This document shows positions 8,643 through 18,573 of a stretch of 64,000 nt of DNA, piece after piece. Source of the stretch: Corallococcus sp. EGB. GTDB lineage: Bacteria; Myxococcota; Myxococcia; Myxococcales; Myxococcaceae. Position numbers and translations under genes: made by a program. Within the stretch, counting starts at the first letter, position 1, and each line of letters starts with the position of its first letter. The notes beneath the pieces were generated by a model. It worked only from the letters and a program-made list of their open reading frames with translations, was not told the DNA's origin and searched no databases. The stretch lies in NCBI RefSeq assembly GCF_019968905.1, contig NZ_CP079946.1, positions 9,335,356 to 9,399,355 of the forward strand, in the 5' to 3' direction.

Positions 8643-8998
8643 CGCGCGCCTCCCTCGGATTCGGAGAGCAACTGCCGCATCGCCGCGTCGATGGGCTGGT
8701 GGATGACGCCTGCGTCCACGTCCACCCAGCCGTAGCCCTCCAGCCGCTCGCGCTGCTGGGTCTTCAGCGCGTCCGCGCGCCGGTCCAGCGAGAACGGGGG
8801 CTGATCCAGCATGCCAATCTGCGGGGTGCTCACGGGCACGGGGAAGGGACGCTCGGCCTTGGGGCGCCAGAGGACCCACAGGGCCCACGCCGCGACGCTG
8901 GCCGCCGCGAGCAGCGCCAGCGCCACCGCGCCGACGCGCAGCAGCCACGCGGTGGGCAGCTTCTCCAACTCCGGAGGGGGTGGACGGGTTTCGCTCAT
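8639..8998 (-). CDS. Small membrane protein linking the actF and coxB genes
   Basis: 119 residues from ATG 8998, overlapping both neighbours by 4 bp. A proline-rich N-terminus precedes one transmembrane helix (about residues 20-42); the soluble part ends in YGWVDVDAGVIHQPIDAAMRQ. From memory, similar short motifs (YGWxD...G.v..PIdxAM) recur in small proteins encoded beside Sco and cytochrome oxidase genes in several phyla, so this is probably an accessory or assembly protein. Whether it belongs to the alternative complex III, the oxidase or a supercomplex is unknown. Confidence 0.75.
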   Translation of the reverse strand: MSETRPPPPELEKLPTAWLLRVGAVALALLAAASVAAWALWVLWRPKAERPFPVPVSTPQIGMLDQPPFSLDRRADALKTQQRERLEGYGWVDVDAGVIHQPIDAAMRQLLSESEGGAR

Positions 8999-10185
8999 GG
9001 CGGGCGCACCTGGAGCGAGTGGACGAGGTAGGGATCCGACACGGGCACGGGATAGCCGCCGCGCGAGAGCCAGAGGGCCGCCGCCATGGACAGCCCGCCC
9101 ACGCCCACCCACGCGGTGAACGCCGTCCACGGAATGACGACGTGCTCCGGGAAGAGGGAGGGGAACAGCAGCCACGCCACGTCCACGGCGTGCATCAGCA
9201 GCATCCACAGCGACACGACCGCCAGCGGCCGGGGCCGCGCCTTGAGCTGGCGCGACAGGAGGAGCCCGAAGGGGATGACGAAGTGGCCCAGGAGCAGCAC
9301 CAGCGACACCACGGCCCAGCCGTCATCCAGGCGGACGCGGTACCAGGTCACCTCCTCGGGGATGCCCGCGACCCAGATGAGCATGAACTGCGAATAGCCG
9401 ATGTAGGCCCAGAAGCAGACGAAGGCGAACAGCAGCGTGCCCAGCCGGTGGTAGTGGCCGGGGGACAGCAGGCTGCCGAAGTGCCGCGTGTCCCGCGTGG
9501 CCGCGCCCAGGACGATCATCAGGGCGAGCCCGCCCACGAAGGCGCCAGAGAAGACGTAGGCGGCGTAGATGGAGGACTCCCACGTCGCATCCAGCGACAT
9601 CATCCAGTCCAGCGTCATGAAGGAGAACGTGAGCCCCAGCGCGGGCAGCGAGCCTCCCCCCAGCCGCCGCTGCCACAGCGTCCAGCGCACGTCGCCCGTC
9701 GTGTCCTGCTGCACGGACCAGCGGTACAGCAGGGAGCCCACGACGCTCCAGGTGACGAAGTAGAGCACCGCGCGCACCAGGAAGAAGGGCATGTTGTTGT
9801 AGACCCGCCGGTGGTCGAGCACATGCAACGTGTGCTCGCCCAGGTCCGCGGTGGGCGCGACCCACGGAAACAGGTGCCGCATCCCCAGCAACAAGGGCAC
9901 GAAGAGCAGCACGAACAGCGGCGCGATGGCGCCCGCGACCTCCAGCGCGCGGCGCAGCACCACGGGCCAGCGCGCCTTCGACGCGTGGAAGGTGGCGAGC
10001 AGCAGCAGCGCCCCCAGGCTCAGCCCCAGCCAGTAGGTGAAGCCGAAGAGGTATCCCGCCAGGGCATGGCGCACGTCGAGGAAGGCGCCGACGGCGGTGG
10101 CCGCGAGGCCCAGGACACCGAGCGCCGCGCTGATGGTCAGCGCGCGCTGTCCGCCCTCGAAGCGTGGAAGCACGGGAGGCGTCAT
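8995..10185 (-). CDS. actF: Alternative complex III subunit ActF (NrfD-like membrane subunit)
   Basis: 396 residues from ATG 10185. About ten hydrophobic helices with the polysulfide-reductase NrfD-like arrangement, including FTYWLGLSLGALLLLATFHA, the HTLHVLDHRRVYNN loop, and SLDATWESSIYAAYVFSGAF. ActF is one of two large quinol-side membrane subunits of the quinol:cytochrome c oxidoreductase ACIII, lacks redox cofactors, and is paired with ActC. Gene order immediately after ActE and ATGA overlaps on both sides support the call. Confidence 0.92.
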   Translation of the reverse strand: MTPPVLPRFEGGQRALTISAALGVLGLAATAVGAFLDVRHALAGYLFGFTYWLGLSLGALLLLATFHASKARWPVVLRRALEVAGAIAPLFVLLFVPLLLGMRHLFPWVAPTADLGEHTLHVLDHRRVYNNMPFFLVRAVLYFVTWSVVGSLLYRWSVQQDTTGDVRWTLWQRRLGGGSLPALGLTFSFMTLDWMMSLDATWESSIYAAYVFSGAFVGGLALMIVLGAATRDTRHFGSLLSPGHYHRLGTLLFAFVCFWAYIGYSQFMLIWVAGIPEEVTWYRVRLDDGWAVVSLVLLLGHFVIPFGLLLSRQLKARPRPLAVVSLWMLLMHAVDVAWLLFPSLFPEHVVIPWTAFTAWVGVGGLSMAAALWLSRGGYPVPVSDPYLVHSLQVRPP

Positions 10186-11054
10186 GGCGGGAGAAGCTCC
10201 TGGCGCAGCCGCGCCTGGACGTCCGGCGGTGCGGCGGTGAGGGGTGCGCGCTGGCTGCGGCCCAGGGCTCGCAGGTACGCGACCACGGCCCAGCGCTCGT
10301 GGGGTGACAGCTGCGGGCCGTATGAGGGCATCACGCCGAAGCCGTGGGAGATGACCTGGAAGTAGAAGCCTGGCGGGTGCGGCAGGTCTCCCGTCGTGGA
10401 GCGCTCGTTGAGCCGCCCCTCCATCGCGAGGCCTCGCGGCCCCACGAGCGCGTGCTGCCGGGCGCGGGCCGCGTCCGCGGCGCTGACCGTCACTCCGCGG
10501 CCCGGCGGCCCGGCGGGCGGCCCCGCGTCGGCCGTGTCCCGCACGGCGCCCTCCGCGTCCACCCGTCTGGGCAGCGGGAACGCCTCTGGCCCCACCCGAG
10601 AGATCACGGCCTGCGCCCCCGTGTATGGGGCTTCGTCCTCCGCGATGCCGTAGACCACCTGGTCCGCGTGGTCGTGAGGCACGAACAGCCCGGGCGGCCG
10701 GCGCTGCGGCATCTTCCTGGCCACGATGGCGTTCCCATCCCCGGTCAGCCCGTGGCACACCGCGCACCAGGTCTCATAGTTCGTGCGCCCCTCGTCCAGC
10801 AGCTCCCGCGTGAGCGGCAGCGGCACGGCCGGAAGCCATGTCCCATCCGCCGCGAGCCCCTGCGGCAACGCCGGGTCCCCCCGCGTGCGCCACTCCTGCG
10901 CCACCGTCCCCGGCACCAGGGGCCGCATGGCGCGGCCGTCGTCGAAGAACTCGCTCGGCGAGAACGGCCCGGCTCGCGGCTGCGACGCCATGGGGTCCGT
11001 GTCGTCGCACGCGGCCACCCCGCCCAGCAGCACCAGGAGCGCCCAGCGCTTCAT
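10182..11054 (-). CDS. actE: Alternative complex III subunit ActE (monoheme cytochrome c lipoprotein)
   Basis: 290 residues from ATG 11054. Lipoprotein signal with lipobox VAAC (Cys16), then a cytochrome c domain: CAVCHGLTGDGNA gives the heme-binding CxxCH, and the late GVMPSYGPQLSPHERWAVVAYL contains the distal Met and the C-terminal helix. ActE is the periplasmic monoheme subunit of ACIII and probably an electron outlet toward the caa3 oxidase. A stretch between the heme motif and the Met segment (about residues 150-220, rich in Ala, Gly and Arg) is longer than in a minimal cytochrome c. Confidence 0.92.
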   Translation of the reverse strand: MKRWALLVLLGGVAACDDTDPMASQPRAGPFSPSEFFDDGRAMRPLVPGTVAQEWRTRGDPALPQGLAADGTWLPAVPLPLTRELLDEGRTNYETWCAVCHGLTGDGNAIVARKMPQRRPPGLFVPHDHADQVVYGIAEDEAPYTGAQAVISRVGPEAFPLPRRVDAEGAVRDTADAGPPAGPPGRGVTVSAADAARARQHALVGPRGLAMEGRLNERSTTGDLPHPPGFYFQVISHGFGVMPSYGPQLSPHERWAVVAYLRALGRSQRAPLTAAPPDVQARLRQELLPP

Positions 11055-11581
11055 CGCGCGCCCTCCTCCACCACCGACACCTGCCTCGCCCCCAGCTCGC
11101 GCAGCGCCGCCTCCACCTTCGGCGCGTCCTCGCCGTCCACCGCCACGCTCGCCCAGAAGCCATCCACGGACGCGCTGCGGAAGGACTCCACGTCGAACAC
11201 CGGGTGCGTCACGTGCGGGAAGCCGAAGAGCAGCATCAGCGCGCCGAAGATCGTCAGCGCCGCGCTCAACACCCCCAGCTCGAACGTGATGGGGATGTTC
11301 GTGGGCGCGCTGTGCAGCGGCCGGCCGCCCACGTCCAGCGGGTAGTCCACCGCGTTCGTGAACCACTGCGTCACGTACGCGAACGCCGCCCCGGTCAACC
11401 CCGCCACACAGGTCAGCAGCGGCAACCACGAGCGCTTCAGCCCCAGCGCCTCGAACGTCTCCTCCACCGGGAACGGCGTGTGCGCGTCCAGCTGCTCGAA
11501 GCCCCTGGCCCGCAGGTCCTTCAGCGCGGCCACCAGGGCCTCGCTGGACCCGAACTCTCCCAGCACCCAGTGGCGGCTCAT
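11051..11581 (-). CDS. actD: Alternative complex III subunit ActD (DUF3341)
   Basis: 176 residues from ATG 11581. Starts with a small alpha/beta domain (WVLGEFGSSEALVAALKDLR, FEQLDAHTPFPVEE), then two membrane helices (SWLPLLTCVAGLTGAAFAYV and the LGVLSAALTIFGALMLLFGF segment), then a soluble tail ending ARQVSVVEE. This is the DUF3341 layout of ActD, a membrane anchor subunit without cofactors. It overlaps both neighbours by 4 bp. Confidence 0.93.
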   Translation of the reverse strand: MSRHWVLGEFGSSEALVAALKDLRARGFEQLDAHTPFPVEETFEALGLKRSWLPLLTCVAGLTGAAFAYVTQWFTNAVDYPLDVGGRPLHSAPTNIPITFELGVLSAALTIFGALMLLFGFPHVTHPVFDVESFRSASVDGFWASVAVDGEDAPKVEAALRELGARQVSVVEEGAR

Positions 11582-13002
11582 GGCGCACCGCCGGGCCGCG
11601 TGCCCTGCTCACGCCGGAACTCGAGCGACGCGTCCACCTCGCGCTGGAGCTCCTTCATCTCGCTCACGGAGACGGCCGGCACGTACTTCAGGAACAGCAG
11701 GAACGCCGTGCAGAAGAACGCGATGGAGCCGCCCAGCAGGCTCCAGTCCACCCACGTGGGCCGGAACGGCGCCCAGGACGACGGCAGGAAGTCCATGCTC
11801 AGCGACGCCGCCACGATGAGGAAGCGCTCCGTCCACATCCCCACGTTGACGAGCAGCGCCGCCACCCACAGCACCACCACGTTCGTGCGCATCCGGGGGA
11901 ACCAGAAGACCTGCGGCACCACCACGTTGCAAAAGACCTGCATCCAGAAGAGCGGCGCGTACGGCCCCAGGAACTCGGCCTCCGAGGCGTGGATCTCGAA
12001 GGGGTTCCCGCTGAACCAGGCGAAGAAGTGCTCCTGGAGGTAGCCGTAGGCCACGATCCACCCGGTGGCCATCAGCACCTTCGCCATGTTGTCCAGGTGC
12101 AGCGGCGTCACCACGTGCTCCAGGCCCATCGCCTTGCGCGCCGGCAGCAGCAACGTGATGACGAGCGCGAAGCCGCTGAACACCGCGCCCGCGACGAAGT
12201 ACGGCGGGAAGATGGTGGTGTGCCAGCCCGGCAGCTGCGACACCGCGAAGTCGAAGGACACGATGGTGTGCACGCTCACCACCAGCGGCGTGGCCAGGCC
12301 CGCCAGCAGCAGGTAGCCCGTGCGCCACTGCCGCCAGTGCTTCGCCGAGCCCCGCCACCCCAGGCTCGCCAGCCCGTACCAGAAGCGCGCGCGGGGCGTC
12401 CTCGCCGTATCGCGCGCCGTGGCCAGGTCCGGAATCAGCCCCACGTACCAGAACAGCAGCGACACCGTGAGGTACGTGCTCACCGCCGCGATGTCCCACG
12501 TCAGCGGCGAGCGGAACTGCGGCCACGCCCGCAGGCTGCTGGGATAGGGCACCAGCCAGTAGAACTTCCACGGCCGCCCCAGGTGCAGCAGCGGGAACAG
12601 GCCCGCGCACGTCACCGCGAAGAGCGTCATGGCCTCCGCGAAGCGGTTGATGGACCCGCGCCACTTCTCCTGGAACAGCAGCAAGATGGCGCTGATCAAC
12701 GTTCCCGCGTGGCCGATTCCAATCCACCACACGAAGTTCGTGATGCCGAACGCCCACGCCACCGGGATGTTGTTGCCCCACGTCCCCACGCCCACGAAGA
12801 GCGTCATGCAGATGGCCACCGTCAGCAGCACGGTCCCGGCCAGCCCCAGCGCCAGCAGCGCCCACCAGGTCCGGCTCGGCGGACGGTGCACGAAGGCCAG
12901 CAGCGACTCGCTGTAGGCGCGGTCGGAGTGGCGCCCCTCGAGTATCGGGTGCTCGGTGAGCGGGTCTCCGGGCGCGGGGACCTGTGGGTCGGCCGTGCTC
13001 AT
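11578..13002 (-). CDS. actC: Alternative complex III subunit ActC (NrfD-like membrane subunit)
   Basis: 474 residues from ATG 13002. Ten-helix NrfD/PsrC-like membrane protein; GNNIPVAWAFGITNFVWWIG and HAGTLISAILLLFQEKWR are the best-conserved stretches and include residues assigned to the quinol-binding face in ACIII. C-terminal helices carry the FLPSSWAPFRPTWVDWSLL region typical of ActC. It forms the quinol oxidation site together with the Fe-S subunit ActB. Overlaps actB and actD by 4 bp each. Confidence 0.94.
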   Translation of the reverse strand: MSTADPQVPAPGDPLTEHPILEGRHSDRAYSESLLAFVHRPPSRTWWALLALGLAGTVLLTVAICMTLFVGVGTWGNNIPVAWAFGITNFVWWIGIGHAGTLISAILLLFQEKWRGSINRFAEAMTLFAVTCAGLFPLLHLGRPWKFYWLVPYPSSLRAWPQFRSPLTWDIAAVSTYLTVSLLFWYVGLIPDLATARDTARTPRARFWYGLASLGWRGSAKHWRQWRTGYLLLAGLATPLVVSVHTIVSFDFAVSQLPGWHTTIFPPYFVAGAVFSGFALVITLLLPARKAMGLEHVVTPLHLDNMAKVLMATGWIVAYGYLQEHFFAWFSGNPFEIHASEAEFLGPYAPLFWMQVFCNVVVPQVFWFPRMRTNVVVLWVAALLVNVGMWTERFLIVAASLSMDFLPSSWAPFRPTWVDWSLLGGSIAFFCTAFLLFLKYVPAVSVSEMKELQREVDASLEFRREQGTRPGGAP

Positions 13003-16000
13003 GCGCCTCCCTTCGGCGCCGGGTTCTTCAGGCGCACCAGGTGCACCGTGCGCGGCTGGGTGCCCAGGACGTTGAGCAGCTTGTAGTGCCTGGGATTCTC
13101 GTGCTCGCGGCGCACGCGCGACTCCGGGACGAGCAGGTCCCCGAAGGTGATGGCCTCCGTGGGGCAGGCCTGCTGGCAGGCGGTGTGGACCTCGCCCTCG
13201 CGCACGTCCCGGTGCGCCGCGCGCGCGACGGTGCGGGCCCGCTCGATGCGCTGCACGCAGTACGTGCACTTCTCCATCACCCCGCGCGAGCGCACCGTCA
13301 CGTCCGGGTTCTGGCGCAGCTTCGTGAGGGGTTCCCGCCGCTGATACTCCAGGTAGTTGAAGCGGCGGACCTTGTAGGGGCAGTTGTTGGAGCAGTACCG
13401 CGTGCCGATGCAGCGGTTGTAGACCATCTGGTTGAGCCCCTCGTCCGAGTGGACCGTGGCGTTCACCGGGCACACGTACTCGCAGGGCGCGGCCTCGCAG
13501 TGCACGCACGCCACGGGCTGGGAGATGAAGCCCGGGTCGTCCGGGTCGCCCAGGAAGTAGCGGTCGATGCGCAGCCAGTGCATCTCCCGGCTCTTGAGCA
13601 CGCCCTCGCGCCCCACCACCTGCACGTTGTTCTCCGCCTGGCAGGCCACCATGCACGCGCTGCACCCCGTGCACCGGTGCAGGTCGATGGCCATGGCCCA
13701 CTGGTGCCGCTCGCTCTTCAGCAGCGCGGAGGGCGGATAGAGCCGCTCCTTCTTCTCCTGGAGGAACTCGAGCGCCTGGGGCCTGGCGTGGAAGGCGGCG
13801 TGGGTGAACTGGAGCGCCAGGTCGCGCCCCTCCATGCTCCAGTGCTCCTGCGTGACCGCCAGCCGGTGGTGCCCGCCCGTGCGGGTGAAGCCCGTGAGGG
13901 TGCCTCCCCAGGGCTGGGACCTGGACCGCAGCGTGTTCGCGTTGACGCCCACGTGCTCGCCCACCGGCCCCACGCGCTCGCGGCCGTGGCCCAGCGCCAG
14001 CGTCACCGTGTTGTCCGGCTGGCCGGGCAGCACCAGCACGGGCACCTCCACCACCTGCCCCAGCATCTCCAGGCGCGCCACGTCGCCCTTCTCCAGGTCC
14101 AGCGTGCGCGCGGTGGCGGGAGAGAGCAGCGCCGCGTTGTCCCAGGTGAGCTTCGACACCGGCTCGGGCAGCTCCTGGAGCCACGCGTTGCCCGCGAAGC
14201 GGCCGTCGTACAGCCGCGCGTCCAGCACCAGGGACAGCTCCATGCCCTCGGGCGCCTTCATCCGGGACTCCGGTCCCGCGGCGGCCTTCAGCACCGCGGC
14301 CTCGTCCAGCACGGCCCGGGCAGGCGCGGCCCGGGTCTCCGGAATGATGCCGTCCGTGAGCCACGCCTCCCAGCGCGCCTCGAAGTCCGCCGGCGCGCCC
14401 GAGCGCTCGCGCCACAGGGTCTTGAGCAGCTCGTAGGGACTCTGTGACTCCAGGCCCGCGAAGACGGACAGGAGCTCCACCTCGGAGACCGCCCCGGGGA
14501 ACAGGGGCGCGATGAGCGGTTGCAGCACGGACGCGGTGCCGTCCGGCGCACGGCCGTCGCGCCAGGATTCGTAGGGGTGCGTCGCGGGGACGAAGGTGGG
14601 GCAGCGGGCCGCCGTCTCGTCCTCCTGGAGGCCGTGGTACAGGCGGAAGGGGACGCGCTCCAGGTGTCGCGTGAAGCCCAGGTCCACCATCGCCGTCCAG
14701 GCCGGGTTCCAGGCCGTGATGATCAGCGTGTCCACCCGTCCGCCGGCCATCTCCTCCAGGAGCGCGTTCAACGCCCCCGGGTCCGCGTCCGGGAGCGCCA
14801 CGGGCTCAATCAGCCGGGGCGTGTTGCCCAGCGCCTCGTCCAGCGCGAAGGCCAGCGCATGCACCAGCGGGGGATGACGCTCGCCCACCGTGACCCGCCC
14901 CTGCCCCCGGTGCATGAGCAGGTCCCTCGCCGCGCCGCGCACCCAGGCGCGCTGGGCGTCCGTCAGCACCTCGGGCGGAACGCTCAGCCCCGCGAGCCCC
15001 GAGGCCAACGCCGGCGTGCCCCCGCGCGAGGGGTTCCCGGGAGCAATCCCGCTCAGCCCCCGCCCCACCTCCGCCGCCAGCGCGAACATCAGCGCGACGC
15101 CCTGCGACGGCCGGATCCGCAGCCGCTCGTCGGAGAAGCCGCCCGTGAGGGTCAGCGTGCTCTCCGCGACCCACAGCCGGTTCATCGCCTCCGGCTTGCG
15201 CGCGCTCACGAAGTCCCGCGCCGCGCGCAGGTTTCCAGGGTGTTTCGTCGCGAGGAAGTCGTCATCCACCGCCACGACCACTTCGCGCCCCACGTCGTGC
15301 AGCACGTCCAGCACGCGGCCGTACGCCAGCCGAGTGCCCTCGCGGCGCCCATCCGCCAGGGCCACGCCCCAGGGGATGATCCGCGCCTGAGGGAAGCGCT
15401 GCTGGATGCGCGCGTACAGCGCCTGCACCAGCGGGCTGCCCGTGGGCTCCACCAGGAAGCGCAGCCCCGCGCCTCCGTCCTGGCGTCCGGCCTGCCGGGC
15501 CAGCACGTCCCGCACGGTGCTCCACGCGGTCTCCACGCCGTCCAGCCGCGCCGTCTTCGCCCGCGCCGGGTCATAGAGCCCCAGCAGCGACGCCTGCTCG
15601 AAGATGCCCGCCGCGCCCAGGCTCGCCGGGTGCAACGGATTGCCCTCCACCTTCGTGGGCCGCCCCTCGTGGCTCGTCACCACCAGGCCCACCGTGCGCC
15701 CGCTCCACTCCAGCCCCGTGGCGAAGTGCAGCGGCACTCCCGGCGTCAGGCCCTCCGGCGGCGTCGAGTACGGGAGGATCTTCTCCGGCGGCTGACGGAA
15801 GCACCCGCTGAAGCCCGCCGCCGCCAGCGACGCGGCCGCCATCTGCAGGAAGGTGCGCCGCGCCACGCCCTCGGGCGGAGACGTCGCGCCCGGGGGATGC
15901 TCGCGCGACACGGCCTCGGGGCCGGGTCCTCCCGCGTGCCATTCCTCCAGGCTCCTCCACGCGCGCACCGGCTCCAGCCCGTCCGGCGTGGGCGCGTCAG

Positions 16001-16037
16001 GGGCATCCATCCGTGCGGGGTCGGTCAGAAGTGGCAT
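12999..16037 (-). CDS. actB: Alternative complex III subunit ActB (molybdopterin-like domain without Mo plus Fe-S domain)
   Basis: 1012 residues from ATG 16037 (an ATG at 16010 is an alternative that avoids a 13-bp overlap with actA). A twin-arginine signal, [20 protein letters not shown], lies around residues 55-75, after the short leader found in ActB proteins. Residues 80-740 form a degenerate molybdopterin oxidoreductase domain. The C-terminal third has four ferredoxin-like cysteine sets: [39 protein letters not shown] and CTYC...CQQACPT, the pattern for three 4Fe-4S clusters and one 3Fe-4S. ActB carries electrons from quinol (ActC side) to the hemes of ActA and ActE. Confidence 0.95.
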   Translation of the reverse strand: MPLLTDPARMDAPDAPTPDGLEPVRAWRSLEEWHAGGPGPEAVSREHPPGATSPPEGVARRTFLQMAAASLAAAGFSGCFRQPPEKILPYSTPPEGLTPGVPLHFATGLEWSGRTVGLVVTSHEGRPTKVEGNPLHPASLGAAGIFEQASLLGLYDPARAKTARLDGVETAWSTVRDVLARQAGRQDGGAGLRFLVEPTGSPLVQALYARIQQRFPQARIIPWGVALADGRREGTRLAYGRVLDVLHDVGREVVVAVDDDFLATKHPGNLRAARDFVSARKPEAMNRLWVAESTLTLTGGFSDERLRIRPSQGVALMFALAAEVGRGLSGIAPGNPSRGGTPALASGLAGLSVPPEVLTDAQRAWVRGAARDLLMHRGQGRVTVGERHPPLVHALAFALDEALGNTPRLIEPVALPDADPGALNALLEEMAGGRVDTLIITAWNPAWTAMVDLGFTRHLERVPFRLYHGLQEDETAARCPTFVPATHPYESWRDGRAPDGTASVLQPLIAPLFPGAVSEVELLSVFAGLESQSPYELLKTLWRERSGAPADFEARWEAWLTDGIIPETRAAPARAVLDEAAVLKAAAGPESRMKAPEGMELSLVLDARLYDGRFAGNAWLQELPEPVSKLTWDNAALLSPATARTLDLEKGDVARLEMLGQVVEVPVLVLPGQPDNTVTLALGHGRERVGPVGEHVGVNANTLRSRSQPWGGTLTGFTRTGGHHRLAVTQEHWSMEGRDLALQFTHAAFHARPQALEFLQEKKERLYPPSALLKSERHQWAMAIDLHRCTGCSACMVACQAENNVQVVGREGVLKSREMHWLRIDRYFLGDPDDPGFISQPVACVHCEAAPCEYVCPVNATVHSDEGLNQMVYNRCIGTRYCSNNCPYKVRRFNYLEYQRREPLTKLRQNPDVTVRSRGVMEKCTYCVQRIERARTVARAAHRDVREGEVHTACQQACPTEAITFGDLLVPESRVRREHENPRHYKLLNVLGTQPRTVHLVRLKNPAPKGGA

Positions 16038-16675
16038 GTGTTGCAATCCGTCCGAGGGTTCACGTCGAGCGCGGCCTGCACCGCGCGCCCCGTCTCTCTC
16101 GGGTCTCCGGGGGGACGCCACGTGAGGCTCGCGACCTCCGACAGGGGGCGCAGCCACGGCGCCGGGTCGCGGTGACAGCTCAAGCACCAGCCCATGGTGA
16201 GCGGCGCCACCTTCTGCACCGCCGGCATGGTGTCCACGCGCCCGTGACAGGTGACGCAGCCCACGCCCTTGTTCACGTGGATTTGATGGCTGAACCAGAC
16301 GTAATCCGGCAGCGCGTGCACCCGGTTCCACGGAATCGCCGTGTTGTCGAAGCCACTGGCGCGCACCGGCTCCAGCCGGGCGCTCTCGTTCCACACCTGC
16401 GCATGGCACCCCAGGCAGCGCTGCGTGGGCGGCACTCCCGCACTGGGTGAGCGCCACGCGCCCTCATGGCAGTAGCCGCACGGGATGCCCTCATCGCCCA
16501 CGTGGTGACGGTGGTCGAAGAAGACCGGCTGTTCGATGGGCACGAACGAGCCCCGCCCCAGCGGGTTGCGCGCGAGGAGGAGCAGGCCCGCCAGCGACAC
16601 CACGGGCAGCCCCAGGGCCAGGGCGATGAACGCCCTCAGCACTGAGTCGGTTCCCGGGCGGAACAACGGAGCCAT
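16025..16675 (-). CDS. actA: Alternative complex III subunit ActA (pentaheme cytochrome c)
   Basis: 216 residues from ATG 16675, preceded by a strong GGGGGAGGGG ribosome binding site. One N-terminal membrane helix (about residues 14-36) anchors a periplasmic domain with five CxxCH motifs: CGYCH, CLGCH, CVTCH, CLSCH and CNTCH, with extra His residues available as distal ligands (DHRHHVG, FSHQIHVNKG). This is the standard ActA. It is the first gene of the operon, so the promoter should lie in the 223 bp upstream. Confidence 0.95.
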   Translation of the reverse strand: MAPLFRPGTDSVLRAFIALALGLPVVSLAGLLLLARNPLGRGSFVPIEQPVFFDHRHHVGDEGIPCGYCHEGAWRSPSAGVPPTQRCLGCHAQVWNESARLEPVRASGFDNTAIPWNRVHALPDYVWFSHQIHVNKGVGCVTCHGRVDTMPAVQKVAPLTMGWCLSCHRDPAPWLRPLSEVASLTWRPPGDPRETGRAVQAALDVNPRTDCNTCHF

Positions 16676-16898
16676 GCCCCTCCCCCATCCAGCGTGGAAG
16701 CCTCCGTGGCTGCACGTGCCGGAAGCGCGCCGGACAGTGGACGCGGCCTCACCCGGCCACCAGCCTCCCGTTCGTGCCTCGTCGCGTTTCGCACGCACCA
16801 GATGCGCGACGTTGGCCAGTCCACACGAAGGCCGTTCGTCGGCACATCACGCGAGCGCGCGATGCCGGGGGCTCACCGCCCGGAGCCGCCCGGCGCCT

Positions 16899-17855
16899 TC
16901 AGGACGGCAGCGTGCGCCCGCGCACGGACGCGGAGGCCGTCATCACCGACGCCGCGCCCACGTACACGTCCACCGGCGACAGCGGCCCGGAGCCCGGCAA
17001 CGCCGCCAGCTCCCGCACCACCGCGTCCTGCCCGTGGCTCGCCAGCCCACGCTGCATGCAGCCGCGCAGCGCCGCCTCCAGCCACGCGGCGGAGTCCGCC
17101 CCGCGCGCCCCCAGCAGCACTCCGCGCAGCACGTCCCGCAGCGCGGGCGACACATCCCGCAGCGCCGCGTCCACTCCCGCCACGTCCCCCGGGACCACGA
17201 CGTTTCCCGAGGCCAGCTCCAACAACACCCGCCCCAGCGAGAGCAGGTCCGCCCGCGCCTCCACCGGCGGGCCCACGTCCTCCCGGACCGGCAGCGCCAC
17301 CACGTCCGGCCGCGACGGAGACGTGACCCGGCGCAACAGCGGACGCGCGGCCCTGAGGCCGAAGTCCGTCAGCGTCACCTCGCCCCGAGGCCCCACGCGC
17401 ACGCGGTGCGCATTCACATCCCCGTGCACCACGCACGCGCCGTGCGCGGCCTGGAGCGCCTCCGCCACCTCCGCGCCCACGTGACACACGAACGCGTCCG
17501 ACGGCCGCCCGCCCCGCCCCAGCACGCGCCGGCGCGCCGTGGCCAGCGAACAGCCCGGGACGTAGTCCGACACCACCGTCAGCGTGTCGCGCGCGTCCAC
17601 CTGGAAGCCATGCAGCCGCGCGATGCCCGGGTGCCGCAGCGGCACCGCCCGCGCCAGCGACTCCTCCAGCGGGCGCCGCGTCTCCGGCGACAGCCCCGAC
17701 GCCAGGAGGAACGTCTTCACCACCAGCGGGCGTGAGCCCACCGCGTCCTCTTCCAGCGGCCACACGAGGGACACCCACTCGCCCAACGGGCCCCTCCCCA
17801 GCGGATGCAGGGGGGCGAACGCGGGCAGCCGGGGCACGAACGGAAGCACGGACAT
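16899..17855 (-). CDS. Degenerate serine/threonine protein kinase-like protein
   Basis: 318 residues from ATG 17855 (an upstream in-frame start at 17894 is less likely). It has an Hanks-type kinase fold: a glycine-loop remnant LGRGPLGEWVSLVW, the VVK lysine, the hinge VSDYVPGCSL, a catalytic loop HGDVNAHRV and the DFG motif TDFGL. Departures are an HGD in place of HRD, loss of the lysine and the loop asparagine (N replaced by R), and an activation segment with no APE. This suggests a pseudokinase or a weakly active enzyme. No transmembrane helix or sensor domain follows. Many such kinase-like genes occur in myxobacteria; its partner is unknown. Confidence 0.75.
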   Translation of the reverse strand: MSVLPFVPRLPAFAPLHPLGRGPLGEWVSLVWPLEEDAVGSRPLVVKTFLLASGLSPETRRPLEESLARAVPLRHPGIARLHGFQVDARDTLTVVSDYVPGCSLATARRRVLGRGGRPSDAFVCHVGAEVAEALQAAHGACVVHGDVNAHRVRVGPRGEVTLTDFGLRAARPLLRRVTSPSRPDVVALPVREDVGPPVEARADLLSLGRVLLELASGNVVVPGDVAGVDAALRDVSPALRDVLRGVLLGARGADSAAWLEAALRGCMQRGLASHGQDAVVRELAALPGSGPLSPVDVYVGAASVMTASASVRGRTLPS

Positions 17856-17973
17856 GGCACCCTCCAACCCAACACATCCAACCCGTGGCGTCAACGCGGC
17901 GGCTCCTACGCCACAGGTCCTGCAATCCCCGACACCCGGGCGCGCGGCCCGGAGTGCCGGGAAAGGCTGGAGA

Positions 17974-18573
17974 CTAGAAGTAGCCGCCGACCGTGGTGGT
18001 GATGCCCAGGGTCACGTCGTTGCCGGAGAAGTAGCCCTGCTCCGAGCCCAGGCTGCCCACGTCCTGGCTGATGAGCGCGCGCACCTGAGGACCCGCGCCG
18101 ATGAAGAAGCGCGGCGTGAGGTGGAACAGGATGGGGGCGTTGAAGTCCAGGACGAAGTTCACGTCGCTGTGGTTCGGCACGTGGGCGAACTGCACGCCGA
18201 AGCCCGCCTTGGGCCAGAGCGACACGCGCTCGCTCAGGGGCAGGTGGTAGCCCACGCGGCCCAGCACGCCCAGGCCCACGACGGTGCTGTCACCGAAGCC
18301 GAAGGCCACCAGCGCGGACGCGCCCACCGACAGGTTCTGCTGGAGGAAGTAGTCCGCGGACGGCTCCAGGCGGATCAGGAACACGTCGGAGGCGGTGTTG
18401 TAGCCCAGGAAGCCGTTGAGGTCCTGGCTGATGACCACCTGGCCTTCGTGGCCGAACTCAGAGGCCCGGCCCGGGTTCGCGTTCAGGTTCGGCTGCTCCG
18501 CCGCCACCGCCTGCGACGACACCGCGAGACCCGCCGCCACCGCCAGACCCATCCACTTGCTGTTTCCACGCAT
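17974..18573 (-). CDS. Outer-membrane beta-barrel protein, unknown role
   Basis: 199 residues from ATG 18573, with a GAGGAGAA ribosome binding site. A cleavable signal peptide (WMGLAVAAGLAVSSQAVAA, cut after AVAA) precedes repeated amphipathic strands of alternating hydrophobic residues, for example VSLWPKAGFGVQFAHV and FFIGAGPQVRAL, ending in an aromatic C-terminus (GGYF), the usual signature for barrel insertion. Length suits an 8-stranded barrel. It is monocistronic. Function is not evident. Confidence 0.75.
   Translation of the reverse strand: MRGNSKWMGLAVAAGLAVSSQAVAAEQPNLNANPGRASEFGHEGQVVISQDLNGFLGYNTASDVFLIRLEPSADYFLQQNLSVGASALVAFGFGDSTVVGLGVLGRVGYHLPLSERVSLWPKAGFGVQFAHVPNHSDVNFVLDFNAPILFHLTPRFFIGAGPQVRALISQDVGSLGSEQGYFSGNDVTLGITTTVGGYF

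Noticed and set aside
10182..16798. Extended versions of the act genes with upstream starts
   Set aside because: The upstream parts are in shadow frames of the preceding genes; internal ATGs give ATGA overlaps and proper signal sequences.
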